This document shows positions 1 through 8,841 of a stretch of 31,832 bases of DNA, in pieces. The notes under the pieces are model-generated. The model did not search any database. It was not told the DNA's origin and saw only the letters and a list, made by a program, of their open reading frames with translations. Each line of letters starts with the position of its first letter. Positions within the stretch are counted from its first letter, which is position 1. The position numbers were made by a program, and so were the translations under genes. Origin of the DNA: a virus; IMG/VR virus record IMGVR_UViG_3300042392_000862, positions 1 through 31,832 of that record. One strand, written 5' to 3'.

Positions 1-53
1 GTGCCGACTCCGGGGAAAACCCACAAAAACTAAAACCAAACAAGGTAACGAGC

Positions 54-254
54 ATGAAAGGCTATGAATCAACCCCGACCGTCAAGGATGTCCACAGTCC
101 AGCCGGTCAACCTTTCCATGCTCAGAGATCCTTCGCCGACATGCCAGATTGCCCGTTCTGCCGATACGGAACGCCGGTGGAATACAGCGACAAGTGGGTC
201 TGCATTGACTGCGGAGCCAAGATGACCAAGGATCAGATTATCCAAAAACCATGA
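54..254 (+). CDS. Small zinc-ribbon protein
   Basis: A 66-residue protein with two cysteine pairs, C33-x2-C36 and C50-x2-C53, a classic treble-clef or zinc-ribbon spacing. The C-terminal half (CPFC...CIDCGAK) looks like the small zinc ribbons of phage Lar-type restriction-alleviation proteins, but the match is to the fold only and no function can be assigned. The ATG follows an A/C-rich leader with a weak 'aagg', and its stop overlaps the next start as ATGA, so it is translationally coupled to the terminase small subunit. It may be the last gene of an operon entering from the left. Confidence 0.7.
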   Translation: MKGYESTPTVKDVHSPAGQPFHAQRSFADMPDCPFCRYGTPVEYSDKWVCIDCGAKMTKDQIIQKP

Positions 255-781
255 GCGCAAAGAAAGCACCAGTAAATAAAGCCGGAAAAGACACCGAGAC
301 AGTGACAACATCTCGATTGGCTGAAATCTTTGAAATCAATCGCAAGACGATTGCTCAGTGGCGCAAAGAGGGGAAAAACGTCCCGGACAAGGTAAATGGC
401 AAAGAGCCGCTGGCGGAGTGGCGCCGATGGTTTGAGGCAAATCCCGACGCTGGGCATTTCGATGGTAAGCCGAGCAAGAGCCGGGAGGAATTGTTGGCCG
501 TCAAGGTCGCCGTCGAGATCGACTTGCTGGAGATCAAGCGTGACAGGGAACGCGGCAAACTAATTCCGCGTGCCGAAGTTGAGGAACTACTGGTTCAAAT
601 TGCCATGTCCATGCAATCATATCTTCGCCGGTATGAGCGCGAGATTCCAGCTTTGTGTTTGGGTCTTACGCTATCAAAATCGACCCCACTTGTAAAAGCT
701 CGAACGCGTGAATTGCAAGACGTTTTAGCTACCACCTCGACGGACTTCTGGAACGAACATCCTAAAAACGAAACAGCATGA
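251..781 (+). CDS. Terminase small subunit (Nu1-like)
   Basis: Predicted DNA-recognition subunit of the packaging motor, 176 residues. Residues about 20-45 (SRLAEIFEINRKTIAQWRKE) form a winged-helix/helix-turn-helix of the type found in lambda Nu1, followed by a charged helical region (about 75-110) that would contact the large subunit. The position, directly upstream of and overlapping a GpA-type large terminase by ATGA, is the standard location. Length is close to lambda Nu1 (181 aa). The exact cos or pac site it binds is not identifiable here; it could lie in or left of the first bases of the window. Confidence 0.82.
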   Translation: MSAKKAPVNKAGKDTETVTTSRLAEIFEINRKTIAQWRKEGKNVPDKVNGKEPLAEWRRWFEANPDAGHFDGKPSKSREELLAVKVAVEIDLLEIKRDRERGKLIPRAEVEELLVQIAMSMQSYLRRYEREIPALCLGLTLSKSTPLVKARTRELQDVLATTSTDFWNEHPKNETA

Positions 782-2523
782 TCGAGATTTTTGCCCGCGC
801 TATGAAAGCACCATCCGACCTTCACCCGGCGGACTGGTGCGCGGAGCATGTCTATGTTGAGAACTCTGAACGCTCAGACAAATTCGACCCGTCGCAAACT
901 CGCTGGTGGCGCAAGCCGATGGGACATTATGCAGATTATGAGACGCGGCAGATGGTTTGCTTGATGCCGACCGGCACCGGCAAAAGCACATTCTTTGAGG
1001 CGATCAACTGCTGGATCGTGTCTGAATCCCCTGGCTCGGTTCTTTACGCATCGATCACCGACCCGAACGCAGAGCTATGGGGTGAGACGCGATTTCTGAA
1101 AGCTGCCAAAAAATGCAAGCCGCTGGATCACCTATGGCCGCGCAACGCCCGCAACTCGGTGCGGCGTGATGCTATTATCTGGCCGCACATGTTCATGGTT
1201 CTCGGTGGAGCCAACCGATCAAACTTTCAAGAGGTATCGATCACGCACGGACACGGCGATGAAGCATGGGAGTGGAAGCACGGCATGGTTCGAGAATGGA
1301 ATGCTCGAAGCCATAACCGAGAAAACCGGAAATTTGTTCTCGTATCCCAAGGCGGGGAGATCGCCAGCGAGGATGGGCATGGTGTTACGAGTGAGCTACA
1401 CGCAGAGCATGACAAGTGCCGAAAATGGGAGTTTGCGTGGCAATGCTCAGAATGCAATCACGCCCAGCCATTTGCCTTTGAATCGCTAAAATATCCAGAA
1501 ACAGGAACAAATCAGGAGCGGGCCGATGCGGTCGTGATGGTCTGTGCTGGATGTCAGCATGAATTTGCGGATGACATCGCTACGCGCAGGCAGCTGCATG
1601 ATTCGTATAAGCAAGATGACGGATATCTTTTAGTCAGTGACAATGGGCAGCGCGGATACGAAGGATTTCATGCCGACAGAACGGCAGTCTGGTGGCAACC
1701 TTGGGGCGATGATGTTCTGCGAAAGTTATCCGCTGACCAGCAAGCCAAAGCCGGAGACTACACCGCGCTAAAACAATGGACGCAAAAAGACCGTGCTCAA
1801 GGCTGGACGGATAACCTCCAAGCTTCAGAGATCGTGCTGACAGCGAGTGGATATACCCGCGCCGATTTCACCGAAGGTCAGAAGATCGACGGCGAGGTTG
1901 TGCGGTTCTGCACAATTGACGCAGGTGGCGATCACTTTTGGCTACGCATCCGCGCATGGTGCCAGGGCGGGGAATCGAAAGGCTTATTTTTCGGCTACAT
2001 CAACAGCGATGCAGAATGCGAAGAGATCCGCGCTCGCTACAATGTTGAGCCGAAGCATACCTTCCTCGATGTAGGATTTGATCAAGAGCGTATGGCTGGC
2101 ATCATCGTCAAATATGGATGGCAGGGGATGAAAGGCGACGGCAACCGGAAGAGCGGCTGGGACTGGCCGATCAAAGGGGATAATACCAAGAAGGAAATCC
2201 GCCTTTATTCGAAACGCTGGGTGGCACTTTCCAAGGAAAAAAAACCAGCAACCTGCTGGCACATTGCCACCGAGCCGATGCAATACATCCTGCAAAGGCT
2301 CATGTCAGGAGAAGGAGCTGCGTGGCTAGTCGAGGACGACGCGCCGCCCAGCTACGCGAAACATCTAAATGGAGAACGGCTGGAAATAGCTAAAGACGCG
2401 AAGGGCAAAGAAATAAAGAAATGGATAAGGCACGGAGCCAACCACGGTCGTGACACTGAGGTATATCAGGTCGCTGCTGCACTTATGTTCAGAATCTTTA
2501 CCCCACCTAAATCTGATGAGTAA
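778..2523 (+). CDS. Terminase large subunit (GpA family)
   Basis: ATP-driven DNA translocase and nuclease that packages the genome into the prohead; 581 residues. The ATPase half carries a Walker A-like PTGTGKST at 64-71 and a Walker B-like HGDEAW with D161/E162. A zinc-finger insertion follows (C223, C226, C256, C259), as in many GpA proteins. The C-terminal nuclease domain shows acidic residues in TIDAGG (D381) and FLDVGF (D431). It is shorter than lambda gpA (641 aa), mainly at the C-terminal end. It is translated from an ATGA overlap with the small subunit. The family assignment is secure from motifs and context; whether ends are cohesive or headful-cut is not determined. Confidence 0.93.
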   Translation: MIEIFARAMKAPSDLHPADWCAEHVYVENSERSDKFDPSQTRWWRKPMGHYADYETRQMVCLMPTGTGKSTFFEAINCWIVSESPGSVLYASITDPNAELWGETRFLKAAKKCKPLDHLWPRNARNSVRRDAIIWPHMFMVLGGANRSNFQEVSITHGHGDEAWEWKHGMVREWNARSHNRENRKFVLVSQGGEIASEDGHGVTSELHAEHDKCRKWEFAWQCSECNHAQPFAFESLKYPETGTNQERADAVVMVCAGCQHEFADDIATRRQLHDSYKQDDGYLLVSDNGQRGYEGFHADRTAVWWQPWGDDVLRKLSADQQAKAGDYTALKQWTQKDRAQGWTDNLQASEIVLTASGYTRADFTEGQKIDGEVVRFCTIDAGGDHFWLRIRAWCQGGESKGLFFGYINSDAECEEIRARYNVEPKHTFLDVGFDQERMAGIIVKYGWQGMKGDGNRKSGWDWPIKGDNTKKEIRLYSKRWVALSKEKKPATCWHIATEPMQYILQRLMSGEGAAWLVEDDAPPSYAKHLNGERLEIAKDAKGKEIKKWIRHGANHGRDTEVYQVAAALMFRIFTPPKSDE

Positions 2524-2830
2524 AAAACGCGGAGCATATCGAAGCAGAAAGGTTGAAACGAAGAAGCGCGACGATCAGCGACGAAGGGAAAGCAGCATCT
2601 ACTATGAAGATGAGACGAAAAAATGGGTCAGTTTGAAGGGGCGAGAATTTAAAGCGGTTCCGCCCAATCGCCGGCTTTACATAAAGACCGAGGACATCGA
2701 TCCAGAAACTGAGGCAGAGCTTGGAATGGCTATTGAGGGTAAATCTGACAAATTTGACAAATACGCAGCGGCACGGATGCTTGTCGCGCAAGCTATGGTT
2801 AAAGGACTGATTAAAGAAAGCGGAGAATGA
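2516..2830 (+). CDS. Charged hypothetical protein after terminase
   Basis: A 104-residue, strongly basic then acidic protein of unknown function. The chosen start (ATG at 2516) overlaps the terminase stop by 8 bases; a longer reading from 2450 would lie deep inside the terminase gene and is unlikely. The first 25 residues are rich in K, R and E, suggesting a nucleic-acid-contacting or disordered segment. It closes the terminase operon: 13 bases later comes the first TTTGACTTTCGCCAC element. Confidence 0.68.
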   Translation: MSKKRGAYRSRKVETKKRDDQRRRESSIYYEDETKKWVSLKGREFKAVPPNRRLYIKTEDIDPETEAELGMAIEGKSDKFDKYAAARMLVAQAMVKGLIKESGE

Positions 2831-2842
2831 TATTTGCCTTTG

Positions 2843-2857
2843 TTTGACTTTCGCCAC
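2843..2857 (+). promoter_or_regulatory. Late-module element TTTGACTTTCGCCAC, copy 1
   Basis: Exact 15-base sequence, ending 20 bases before the ATG of the gpW-like gene at 2878. It begins with a TTGACT that resembles a sigma70 -35 box, but no good -10 box follows at 16-18 bases. A GGAAAA stretch lies about 10 bases before the ATG and may be a weak ribosome-binding site. This is one of four identical copies. Confidence 0.7.
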
Positions 2858-2877
2858 TTATCGGAAAATCATTTCAC

Positions 2878-3156
2878 ATGGCTTCACCGTTTCGACAGGC
2901 ACAAGGTATCTTTCGCGCAATTCGCGGGAACTCGACGCTGATTGAAGCACAAAAAGCCGCATATCAAGCAGCCGCAGTTGCACTTACATCTACAACCGGT
3001 GGCATCCAAGTTGAATCTGCTACCGTCAACGGGCAATCTTTTTCTGGAAAAGCAACTTCTACGCCAGCTGAGCGTTTTGACGTGTTGCAAATACTCATGG
3101 GCATGATTGAACGCGATTCTGCCGGAAACCGCACTACCCGCGCACGATTCTTATGA
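2878..3156 (+). CDS. Head-tail joining protein (gpW-like)
   Basis: A 92-residue protein placed between terminase and portal, exactly where lambda gpW sits. The N-terminal half is helical (EAQKAAYQAAAVALTS), followed by a short beta segment (VESATVNGQSFSGKA), then a helix (PAERFDVLQILMGMIERD) and a basic tail (TTRARFL). This helix-hairpin-helix layout is that of gpW, which seals the packaged head below the portal. Assignment rests on layout and neighbourhood, not on strong identity. It is the first gene after element copy 1, so it probably starts a transcript or translation unit. Its end overlaps the portal start by ATGA. Confidence 0.66.
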   Translation: MASPFRQAQGIFRAIRGNSTLIEAQKAAYQAAAVALTSTTGGIQVESATVNGQSFSGKATSTPAERFDVLQILMGMIERDSAGNRTTRARFL

Positions 3157-4610
3157 TACTTGACCAATTCGGAAATGCTGCAACGTCCTACGCAAACCGC
3201 AGGCCATCACGTCACGCCAATTTAGGCGGAGGAGATCGGCCGAGTGAATCGCGAAACCTCCGCGATCTGCACAAGATCGTTACAAAATACGACAGGCAAA
3301 CGCTACAATCGGCAAGTCGAACGCTGTATTTAAACTCTCCTCTTATGGTCGGAGCATCTAACCAGATCGGGATTTACGCCGTCGGCAACGCATGGCTTCC
3401 GATTTACAAAGGCAAAGACAAAGAATTCGGTGACATTGCAAAAGAATGGTTAAAAGATGAATGGTATCCGATTTGTAACATCATCGGAGATATCGCTGAC
3501 TTTACATCCGACATGTTTATTGATTCCGTCTCGATGGATCGTGACGGAGAAGTTTTTGAGTATTTTACATCATCGCCAAGCGGATATCCACAGATACAGC
3601 AAATCCCATCTCACCGCATAGAAAGCGGCGGACTGCCTGACGGCATACAGCAAGCTGGCAAATACAAAGGATTTGATTTGTATGACGGCATCGTGTATTT
3701 CCCCAATACATCAATCCCCGTCGCATACTCATTGTGCGACGTTGACGGCAAGCATAAGCAGTTCATTGACAAGAAATTTATACTTCATGTCTTTGATCGC
3801 TACTGGCCAGAGCAACGCCGAGGACTTCCGCTTTTCTGGCACTCGTTAAACAACCTTCGCGACATTATGCAGAGCGAAGAATGGGAGCGTATGAACTTGC
3901 TTTCCATGTCATCGCTTAACTACACGGTCGAAAACGAATCGGGCGGTCCAGATATGGAAGAGCCTAGTTATGAACCGGCAACCGATTGCGGACACCTTGA
4001 TATTGAATATTTACAGGGCGGTCGAATCATGTATGCAAAAGCAGGATCTGGTGAGAAGATCACGCAGCATCAAAATTTCCGCCCCGGCAATCCTTGGCAT
4101 GAGTTTTACGACATGCAGGCGCGTCAATGTCTGGTCGGTGCTTGCTTACCCGCAACACTATGGAAGCCATCTGGTCAAGGCACAGCGCAGCGCGAGGACA
4201 TCGGCAAAGCTTGCCGGTTCGTTGAAGATCGTCAATCCACGCTTGAAAAAATCGGCAAATGGAGAGTTACAAAAGCCATTGCATGGGCGATGGAAAACGG
4301 ACGCGTGCCGATGTCTGACCAATGGTATAACTGGGGCTTCACCAAGCCGCCAAAACTCACGATTGACGACGGACGCAGCCTCAAGGAGAAGATGGCACTT
4401 TACAAAGACGGACTGGTCAACGCTACCTCTATTATGGGAGAACTTTCCACAGACTTTGACGAATCAATCGACGAGCGCACAGAGGAAGCCGCAAAGCTCC
4501 TTGTCAAGATTGCCGAGAAGAACGCCAAATATGGCGTGGAGATCGACCCGCGCAGCGTGAGACTTGTTACATCAAACGAACAACCAATTCAACAACCATT
4601 AGAACCATGA
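3153..4610 (+). CDS. Portal protein (lambda gpB family)
   Basis: Dodecameric portal at the capsid vertex through which DNA enters and leaves; 485 residues. The N-terminal segment DRQTLQSASRTLYLNSPLM...IGIYAVGNAW is the family signature of lambda-type portals (arginine-rich helix, 'N-P/S' turn, then the G-N that starts the wing). The middle (SMDRDGEVFEYF...IPSHRIES, about 128-165) and the later ...ATLWKPSGQGTAQREDIGKA (about 345-365) match the clip/stem parts of that family. Length is typical (lambda gpB 533 aa). Starts at an ATGA overlap with the gpW-like gene and overlaps the protease at its end in the same way. Confidence 0.9.
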   Translation: MILDQFGNAATSYANRRPSRHANLGGGDRPSESRNLRDLHKIVTKYDRQTLQSASRTLYLNSPLMVGASNQIGIYAVGNAWLPIYKGKDKEFGDIAKEWLKDEWYPICNIIGDIADFTSDMFIDSVSMDRDGEVFEYFTSSPSGYPQIQQIPSHRIESGGLPDGIQQAGKYKGFDLYDGIVYFPNTSIPVAYSLCDVDGKHKQFIDKKFILHVFDRYWPEQRRGLPLFWHSLNNLRDIMQSEEWERMNLLSMSSLNYTVENESGGPDMEEPSYEPATDCGHLDIEYLQGGRIMYAKAGSGEKITQHQNFRPGNPWHEFYDMQARQCLVGACLPATLWKPSGQGTAQREDIGKACRFVEDRQSTLEKIGKWRVTKAIAWAMENGRVPMSDQWYNWGFTKPPKLTIDDGRSLKEKMALYKDGLVNATSIMGELSTDFDESIDERTEEAAKLLVKIAEKNAKYGVEIDPRSVRLVTSNEQPIQQPLEP

Positions 4611-5656
4611 TTACGATTGAAAACAAAGGCGGAAAAGTGAAGCTTAACGAAGCGGTCACTGGAGACAGTATCAAACGCATGATTGACGAGATCGGGCGAC
4701 TTTTCGGCGCAAAAGCATCAGCAGAAGGCGCAGATTTTGGAGATATAATGAACTCAGCGGAAAACGCAGTTGATGTTCTAGAGATTGAAATCAATTCACC
4801 AGGTGGCAGCGTGTTTGACGGATACACAATCTATCAAGAGATCAAATCACTACGTGATCGCGGCGTGATGGTCAACGCTACGGTTACCGGAATGGCTGCA
4901 TCAATGGCATCCGTCATCTGCATGGCCTGCGACAAAATCTCTATGGTCAAACACGGTAGAATGATGATCCATGACGCATCCAGCGGAGCAGTCGGCAACG
5001 CGGAATCACTTCGCAAGACAGCTGATCTTTTGGAAGCAATCAGTGATGACATAGCAGTAATTTACAGTGACCGCACTGGAATGGATAAGGAAGAAGTTCG
5101 AGAAATGATGATGCGCGAAACATGGATGAATGCACGCGAGGCACTAGCCAACGGCTTCGTAGATGACGTGCTAGGCCAGCAAGTTGACATTCGCCAAGCT
5201 TCGGCTGAATCTTCACATATGAGCTTTCTTAATCGCCTCACAAATCCATCTTCCGAAGAGTCCATCGAGCGCATCGCCGCACTTGAAGCAGACATCACCG
5301 CGCAAGCCGCCGAATTTCAATCAAAACTTGAAGCTGCTGAAATGGCACTTCAAGAAGCCGCCGAAATCACCGCCCAGAACATCGAACTTCGCATTCAGGC
5401 AGAACTAGTCCCAACCTTGCAAGCCAAGATAGCCGAGCTGGAAGCAGCAAACGCAATCAACGCTGAAAAGATTGACACTGCCGCAGCGCAAAAGTTGGCA
5501 GCAATGGGACACGGCGAGCCGCTAGATCTTGGTTCAAACTCACCAATCGAAGAAACTAAAAACCATCTTCAAATTCTCGAATCACTTAAAGGCAAAGAGC
5601 GCAGCGAATACTACGCCGCACACTCTGCTGAAATCCGTTCACAAATCTCTAAATAA
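4607..5656 (+). CDS. ClpP-like prohead protease with scaffold-like C-terminus
   Basis: Serine protease that matures the prohead, 349 residues. The first 190 residues have a ClpP fold: EINSPGGSVFDG (61-72) for the oxyanion strand, TGMAASMAS with catalytic S99, MIHDAS with H122, and ETWMNAREALANGFVDD (171-187) where the third acidic residue falls (E171 aligns with the usual aspartate). Residues about 215-290 are a long alanine/glutamate-rich coiled coil, followed by a tail ending in ERSEYYAAHSAEI. This matches lambda gpC, whose C-terminal part is the scaffold Nu3. An internal start producing a free scaffold is possible (ATG at 5219 or 5341) but unproven. Confidence 0.86.
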   Translation: MITIENKGGKVKLNEAVTGDSIKRMIDEIGRLFGAKASAEGADFGDIMNSAENAVDVLEIEINSPGGSVFDGYTIYQEIKSLRDRGVMVNATVTGMAASMASVICMACDKISMVKHGRMMIHDASSGAVGNAESLRKTADLLEAISDDIAVIYSDRTGMDKEEVREMMMRETWMNAREALANGFVDDVLGQQVDIRQASAESSHMSFLNRLTNPSSEESIERIAALEADITAQAAEFQSKLEAAEMALQEAAEITAQNIELRIQAELVPTLQAKIAELEAANAINAEKIDTAAAQKLAAMGHGEPLDLGSNSPIEETKNHLQILESLKGKERSEYYAAHSAEIRSQISK

Positions 5657-5665
5657 CTAAATCAA

Positions 5666-6559
5666 ATGGCTACCATTTCATTCAACGACACAATCTTTGC
5701 ACAAGAGGCTCTCAAAGCCTTCACCGCAAAGCTCGCCCCGCTCCGCGCATTCTCCCGCTCGCTTGACGACTCGGCAAGAGGCAAAGGTGACGCAATCGTG
5801 GTTCCTTTCATCTCCGCGATGACTGCAACGACTTTCAACGCTACTTCTGCTAACTACCAAACCGGCGGCGGTGCAGTTACGCACAACACGGTCAACCTTA
5901 ACCAGCACAACATCGTCAGCTTCGACATCACCGACCTCCAGAACGCAAACAGCTCTGGCGCACGTTTTGACGAACTCGCAATGCAAGCTGGTCGCGCACT
6001 TGGTCAAAAAGTTCTGGAAAACATCTGGAAGCTCATCACCACCACCAACTTCGGATCCGCTTCGGTGACGACTTCTGAGTCCAACTACGGTTTGGCTCAA
6101 CTTATCGCACTTCGCGCAGTTCTTGCTGGTCGCAATGTTGATGTTGATCCGGGTGTTTGCTCTTTCATCCACAACACTGTGGTTGGAGCATCGCTCCTTG
6201 GTAACACCAACGTGCTTCAAGCATACGCAATCGGTGACAACCAAGCAGCACGTCAAGGTCAACTCGGTCAGCTTGTCGGTTTCCCAACTTACGAAACCAA
6301 CATCCTTCCAACCGCTGCAACTTCTCTTGTCTGCTTCGCAGCTCATCCAGATGCAATCAGCATCGCAATGCGCTACCTTGAGCCGCAAGCCGGTTCTGAG
6401 TATCTCGCAGTCGAGCGTGCAGCCGATCCATCCGGCATCGTGATGGGTTATCGCCGCAGCTTCGACACTGCAACTGGTCAAATGTTCGGTGCTTTCGAGT
6501 GCCTTTACGGAACAGCTACTGGTCTGACTCTCGGACTTGCATTCGGCACCAAACCATAA
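5666..6559 (+). CDS. Major capsid protein
   Basis: Main shell protein, 297 residues, HK97-type fold inferred. The N-terminal helix (NDTIFAQEALKAFTAKLAPLRAF) is followed by a long beta/E-loop-like segment (GKGDAIVVPFIS...FNATSANYQ), a spine helix (RFDELAMQAGRALGQKVLENIW, about 99-120) and the P-domain region ending in LVGFPTYETNILP and SIAMRYLEPQ. Codon choice is visibly more uniform (CTT, GCA, AAC, GGT) than in neighbours, as expected for the most abundant protein. It comes directly after the protease-scaffold gene, with no separate decoration protein. A rho-independent terminator follows 30 bases after the stop. The start has no Shine-Dalgarno (aaatcaaATG). Confidence 0.87.
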   Translation: MATISFNDTIFAQEALKAFTAKLAPLRAFSRSLDDSARGKGDAIVVPFISAMTATTFNATSANYQTGGGAVTHNTVNLNQHNIVSFDITDLQNANSSGARFDELAMQAGRALGQKVLENIWKLITTTNFGSASVTTSESNYGLAQLIALRAVLAGRNVDVDPGVCSFIHNTVVGASLLGNTNVLQAYAIGDNQAARQGQLGQLVGFPTYETNILPTAATSLVCFAAHPDAISIAMRYLEPQAGSEYLAVERAADPSGIVMGYRRSFDTATGQMFGAFECLYGTATGLTLGLAFGTKP

Positions 6560-6588
6560 TCTCTGGCATAGTTTGTAGTGTTACAAAG

Positions 6589-6619
6589 CACCGTCCTGTA
6601 AAAGGGGCGGTGTTTTTTT
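6589..6619 (+). terminator. Rho-independent terminator after capsid gene
   Basis: CACCGTCC (6589-6596) pairs with GGGCGGTG (6605-6612), 8 pairs with one G-T wobble, around an 8-base loop, directly followed by seven T. This is the clearest terminator in the window and separates the head genes from the glycosylation cassette. Confidence 0.88.
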
Positions 6620-6620
6620 A

Positions 6621-6648
6621 TTGTTAAAAATTCAAGAATTAGCATATT
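6621..6648 (+). promoter_or_regulatory. Possible promoter for the glycosylation cassette
   Basis: TTGTTA (6621-6626) and CATATT (6643-6648) are separated by 16 bases, each matching 4 of 6 consensus sigma70 positions. A promoter is expected here because a terminator ends the upstream transcript. The predicted start would leave a leader of only a few bases before the ATG at 6661. It is a weak match in AT-rich sequence and could be chance. Confidence 0.35.
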
Positions 6649-6660
6649 TCATCCATACAT

Positions 6661-8841
6661 ATGAAAAAAGCTAAACTCTCGCTTTCGGTGATAACTGGGA
6701 ATTGCGAAAACTACATCGAAAGGTTTCTTGATAAATTCCAACATCATTTCGATGAAGTTGTCATCGTCAGAGCAATTGGAAACCAAGAGCCAGACCGAAC
6801 GCTTGAGATCGCGCAAAGTCGCGGCTGCCGCGTCGGTGAGTATTTCAACAAGATCGGACATTGGAACCACGTCGATGATTTCGGTGCAGCTCGCAACGTA
6901 TCAGCCAACCTCGCTACTGGCGACTGGATCATGTGGGCCGACACCGATGACATTATGACAGATGATTCGGGTGATCAGATCAGGCAGTTGATTGCTGATA
7001 TTCACGACAAAGATGTTGACGGCGTATTGATGCGCTACGTCGTGCCAGAAGATAACATCATCAACTGGAGAGAAAGGATCTGGCGCAAAGGATCGGCGAT
7101 GTGGGAACACCCAGTCCATGAATGCTTAAAATTTAATGAAGGCACCAACCACATGAGATTCGATGGAGCCGAGATCGTGCATGCCAGCGAAAAACGCAGT
7201 GCATCTCGGGACGAACGCAATTTGCGGATTCTCGAATCAATACCTGAAAATCAAAGAACCGTGTCGCAGAAATTCCATACCTTCCAAAGCTTGATTGCAT
7301 TGGATCGGAATGATGACGCGATTGAATCCGCGCTTGAGTTCGTGCAATCCGAAGGCGTTGGCAGAAATGAGCTTTATGAGGCTTATTTTCAACTTGCTAG
7401 ACTTGCAGAAGATGAGGACAGCAAAAAACAAATGCTTCTTGCTGCACTTGCAACAGATCCAAGCCGGCGCGAGGCATACGGAGAACTTGGGCTGGCATCG
7501 ACAATTTCTGATGCACAGGCCGCGCTTGGCTGGACTGAGTCAATGATGGGGCTGGAGATGCCACCAGAGCCGCCGTGGAACCTCCGCAGACCTTATTACG
7601 GTTCACTCGGCATCGGGCTGCGTGGCATGGCTCTACGCGCAAGCAACCGCCGAGAGGAAGCCGACGCAATCGAAACAAATCATTTCATTCGAAACGGCGC
7701 AAAAATATCACTTCTCCACGCGACCCGAGGACGACCAGCGCAAGCCTGGCGATCGAGAATGGAATGGCTGAGATCCGCAACCAATCCAGATTCGATTGAG
7801 CATATCTTTGCCATTGATGTTGACGATGTGGATTCATACCCACTGACTAACGCCAGATGCGTCATCAGCACTCACAACTCGGGCTGCGTCGGAGCATGGA
7901 ACGCAGCGGCCCAATCATGCAAGGGAGAGATACTGATTCAACTCAGCGACGACTGGAAACCATTCCAAGGCTGGGACGAAGCCATTCTTCGCGCCATTGG
8001 CGACACATCGAAGCCTAAAGTTTTGGCGATTTCTGACGGTTTCAGAAAAGATGACCTGCTCTGCATGGCGATCATCACCCGCGCACGTTACATCGAGCAG
8101 GGGCATTTCTTTCATCCAGAGTTCTTTTCAATGTTTTCGGATAATTGGTTTTCATACAAGGCCGCGCAGGAGGGCGTAATCATCGACGCGAGAAAGGAAA
8201 TCATTTTCGAGCATGTTCACCCTGCATTCGGAAAAGCAGAATCAGATCCGACCTACGAGCGGAGCAATGATCAGTATTACTACCTGACTGGGCAGGGCAT
8301 CTTCAATCGGCTAGTTACCAGAACTCAGGTATCGACTGATATTCACGGCTGGTTTGACTTCCGTGATGTGTATGATTACGTCGCCAAAATAATTCCAGAG
8401 GGAGGCAAGTTCGTCGAGGTCGGGGCGTGGAAAGGCAAAAGTGCGGTCTATTTCGCAGATAGGCTGGAGGACATCAAGAAAACCATTGATTTTAGCGTGG
8501 TTGATACCTTCAAAGGCGATGACGAAACTGGCAAACTCGATGTGCTGGAGGAATTCAAGAAGAACCGAGGCGACCGCAAGATCACGATCATTGAGGGAGA
8601 CAGCGCAGGATCAGCTGCACAATTCGCTGACGATGCCCTAGACGGGGTTTTCATCGATGCGGCGCATGATTACGCCAACGCAAAGCGAGACATCGAGGCA
8701 TGGCTACCGAAGGTCAAGCAAGGCGGATTTATCGGTGGACATGATGCTGATTCAGAAGGCGTATCAAAAGCACTAGAAACCCTCGGCATCAAATACAACG
8801 TGATCGGCAGATGCTGGATCAAACAACAAGAAAAACCATGA
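6661..8841 (+). CDS. Two glycosyltransferase domains + methyltransferase, one polypeptide
   Basis: A 726-residue multi-domain enzyme. Residues 1-190 are a GT-A/GT2 glycosyltransferase: SLSVITGNCENYIERFLDKF at the start, GAARNVSANLATGDWI, and the metal/sugar-binding ADTDD at 93-97. About 195-345 is helical and TPR-like (AYFQLARLAEDED...AALATDPSRREAYGELGLAS). Residues 347-555 form a second GT-A domain (ISLLHATRGRP, NSGCVGAWNAAAQSCKGEIL, QLSDDW 427-432). Residues 560-722 are a class I SAM methyltransferase of the Methyltransf_24 type (VEVGAWKGKS 585-594, VFIDAAHDY 663-671). It would transfer sugars and methylate a product, plausibly modifying capsid or tail protein. It lies between capsid and connector genes behind its own terminator, as an inserted cassette would. 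Confidence 0.83.
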   Translation: MKKAKLSLSVITGNCENYIERFLDKFQHHFDEVVIVRAIGNQEPDRTLEIAQSRGCRVGEYFNKIGHWNHVDDFGAARNVSANLATGDWIMWADTDDIMTDDSGDQIRQLIADIHDKDVDGVLMRYVVPEDNIINWRERIWRKGSAMWEHPVHECLKFNEGTNHMRFDGAEIVHASEKRSASRDERNLRILESIPENQRTVSQKFHTFQSLIALDRNDDAIESALEFVQSEGVGRNELYEAYFQLARLAEDEDSKKQMLLAALATDPSRREAYGELGLASTISDAQAALGWTESMMGLEMPPEPPWNLRRPYYGSLGIGLRGMALRASNRREEADAIETNHFIRNGAKISLLHATRGRPAQAWRSRMEWLRSATNPDSIEHIFAIDVDDVDSYPLTNARCVISTHNSGCVGAWNAAAQSCKGEILIQLSDDWKPFQGWDEAILRAIGDTSKPKVLAISDGFRKDDLLCMAIITRARYIEQGHFFHPEFFSMFSDNWFSYKAAQEGVIIDARKEIIFEHVHPAFGKAESDPTYERSNDQYYYLTGQGIFNRLVTRTQVSTDIHGWFDFRDVYDYVAKIIPEGGKFVEVGAWKGKSAVYFADRLEDIKKTIDFSVVDTFKGDDETGKLDVLEEFKKNRGDRKITIIEGDSAGSAAQFADDALDGVFIDAAHDYANAKRDIEAWLPKVKQGGFIGGHDADSEGVSKALETLGIKYNVIGRCWIKQQEKP

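Noticed and set aside
3970-4560. A 196-residue + strand frame inside the portal gene
   Set aside because: It is a shadow of the well-supported portal frame, with no start signal and a random composition.
5678-6481. A 267-residue open frame on the - strand across the capsid gene
   Set aside because: It mirrors the codon bias of the highly expressed capsid gene, has no leader or start context, and its cysteine-rich, low-logic sequence does not look like a protein.
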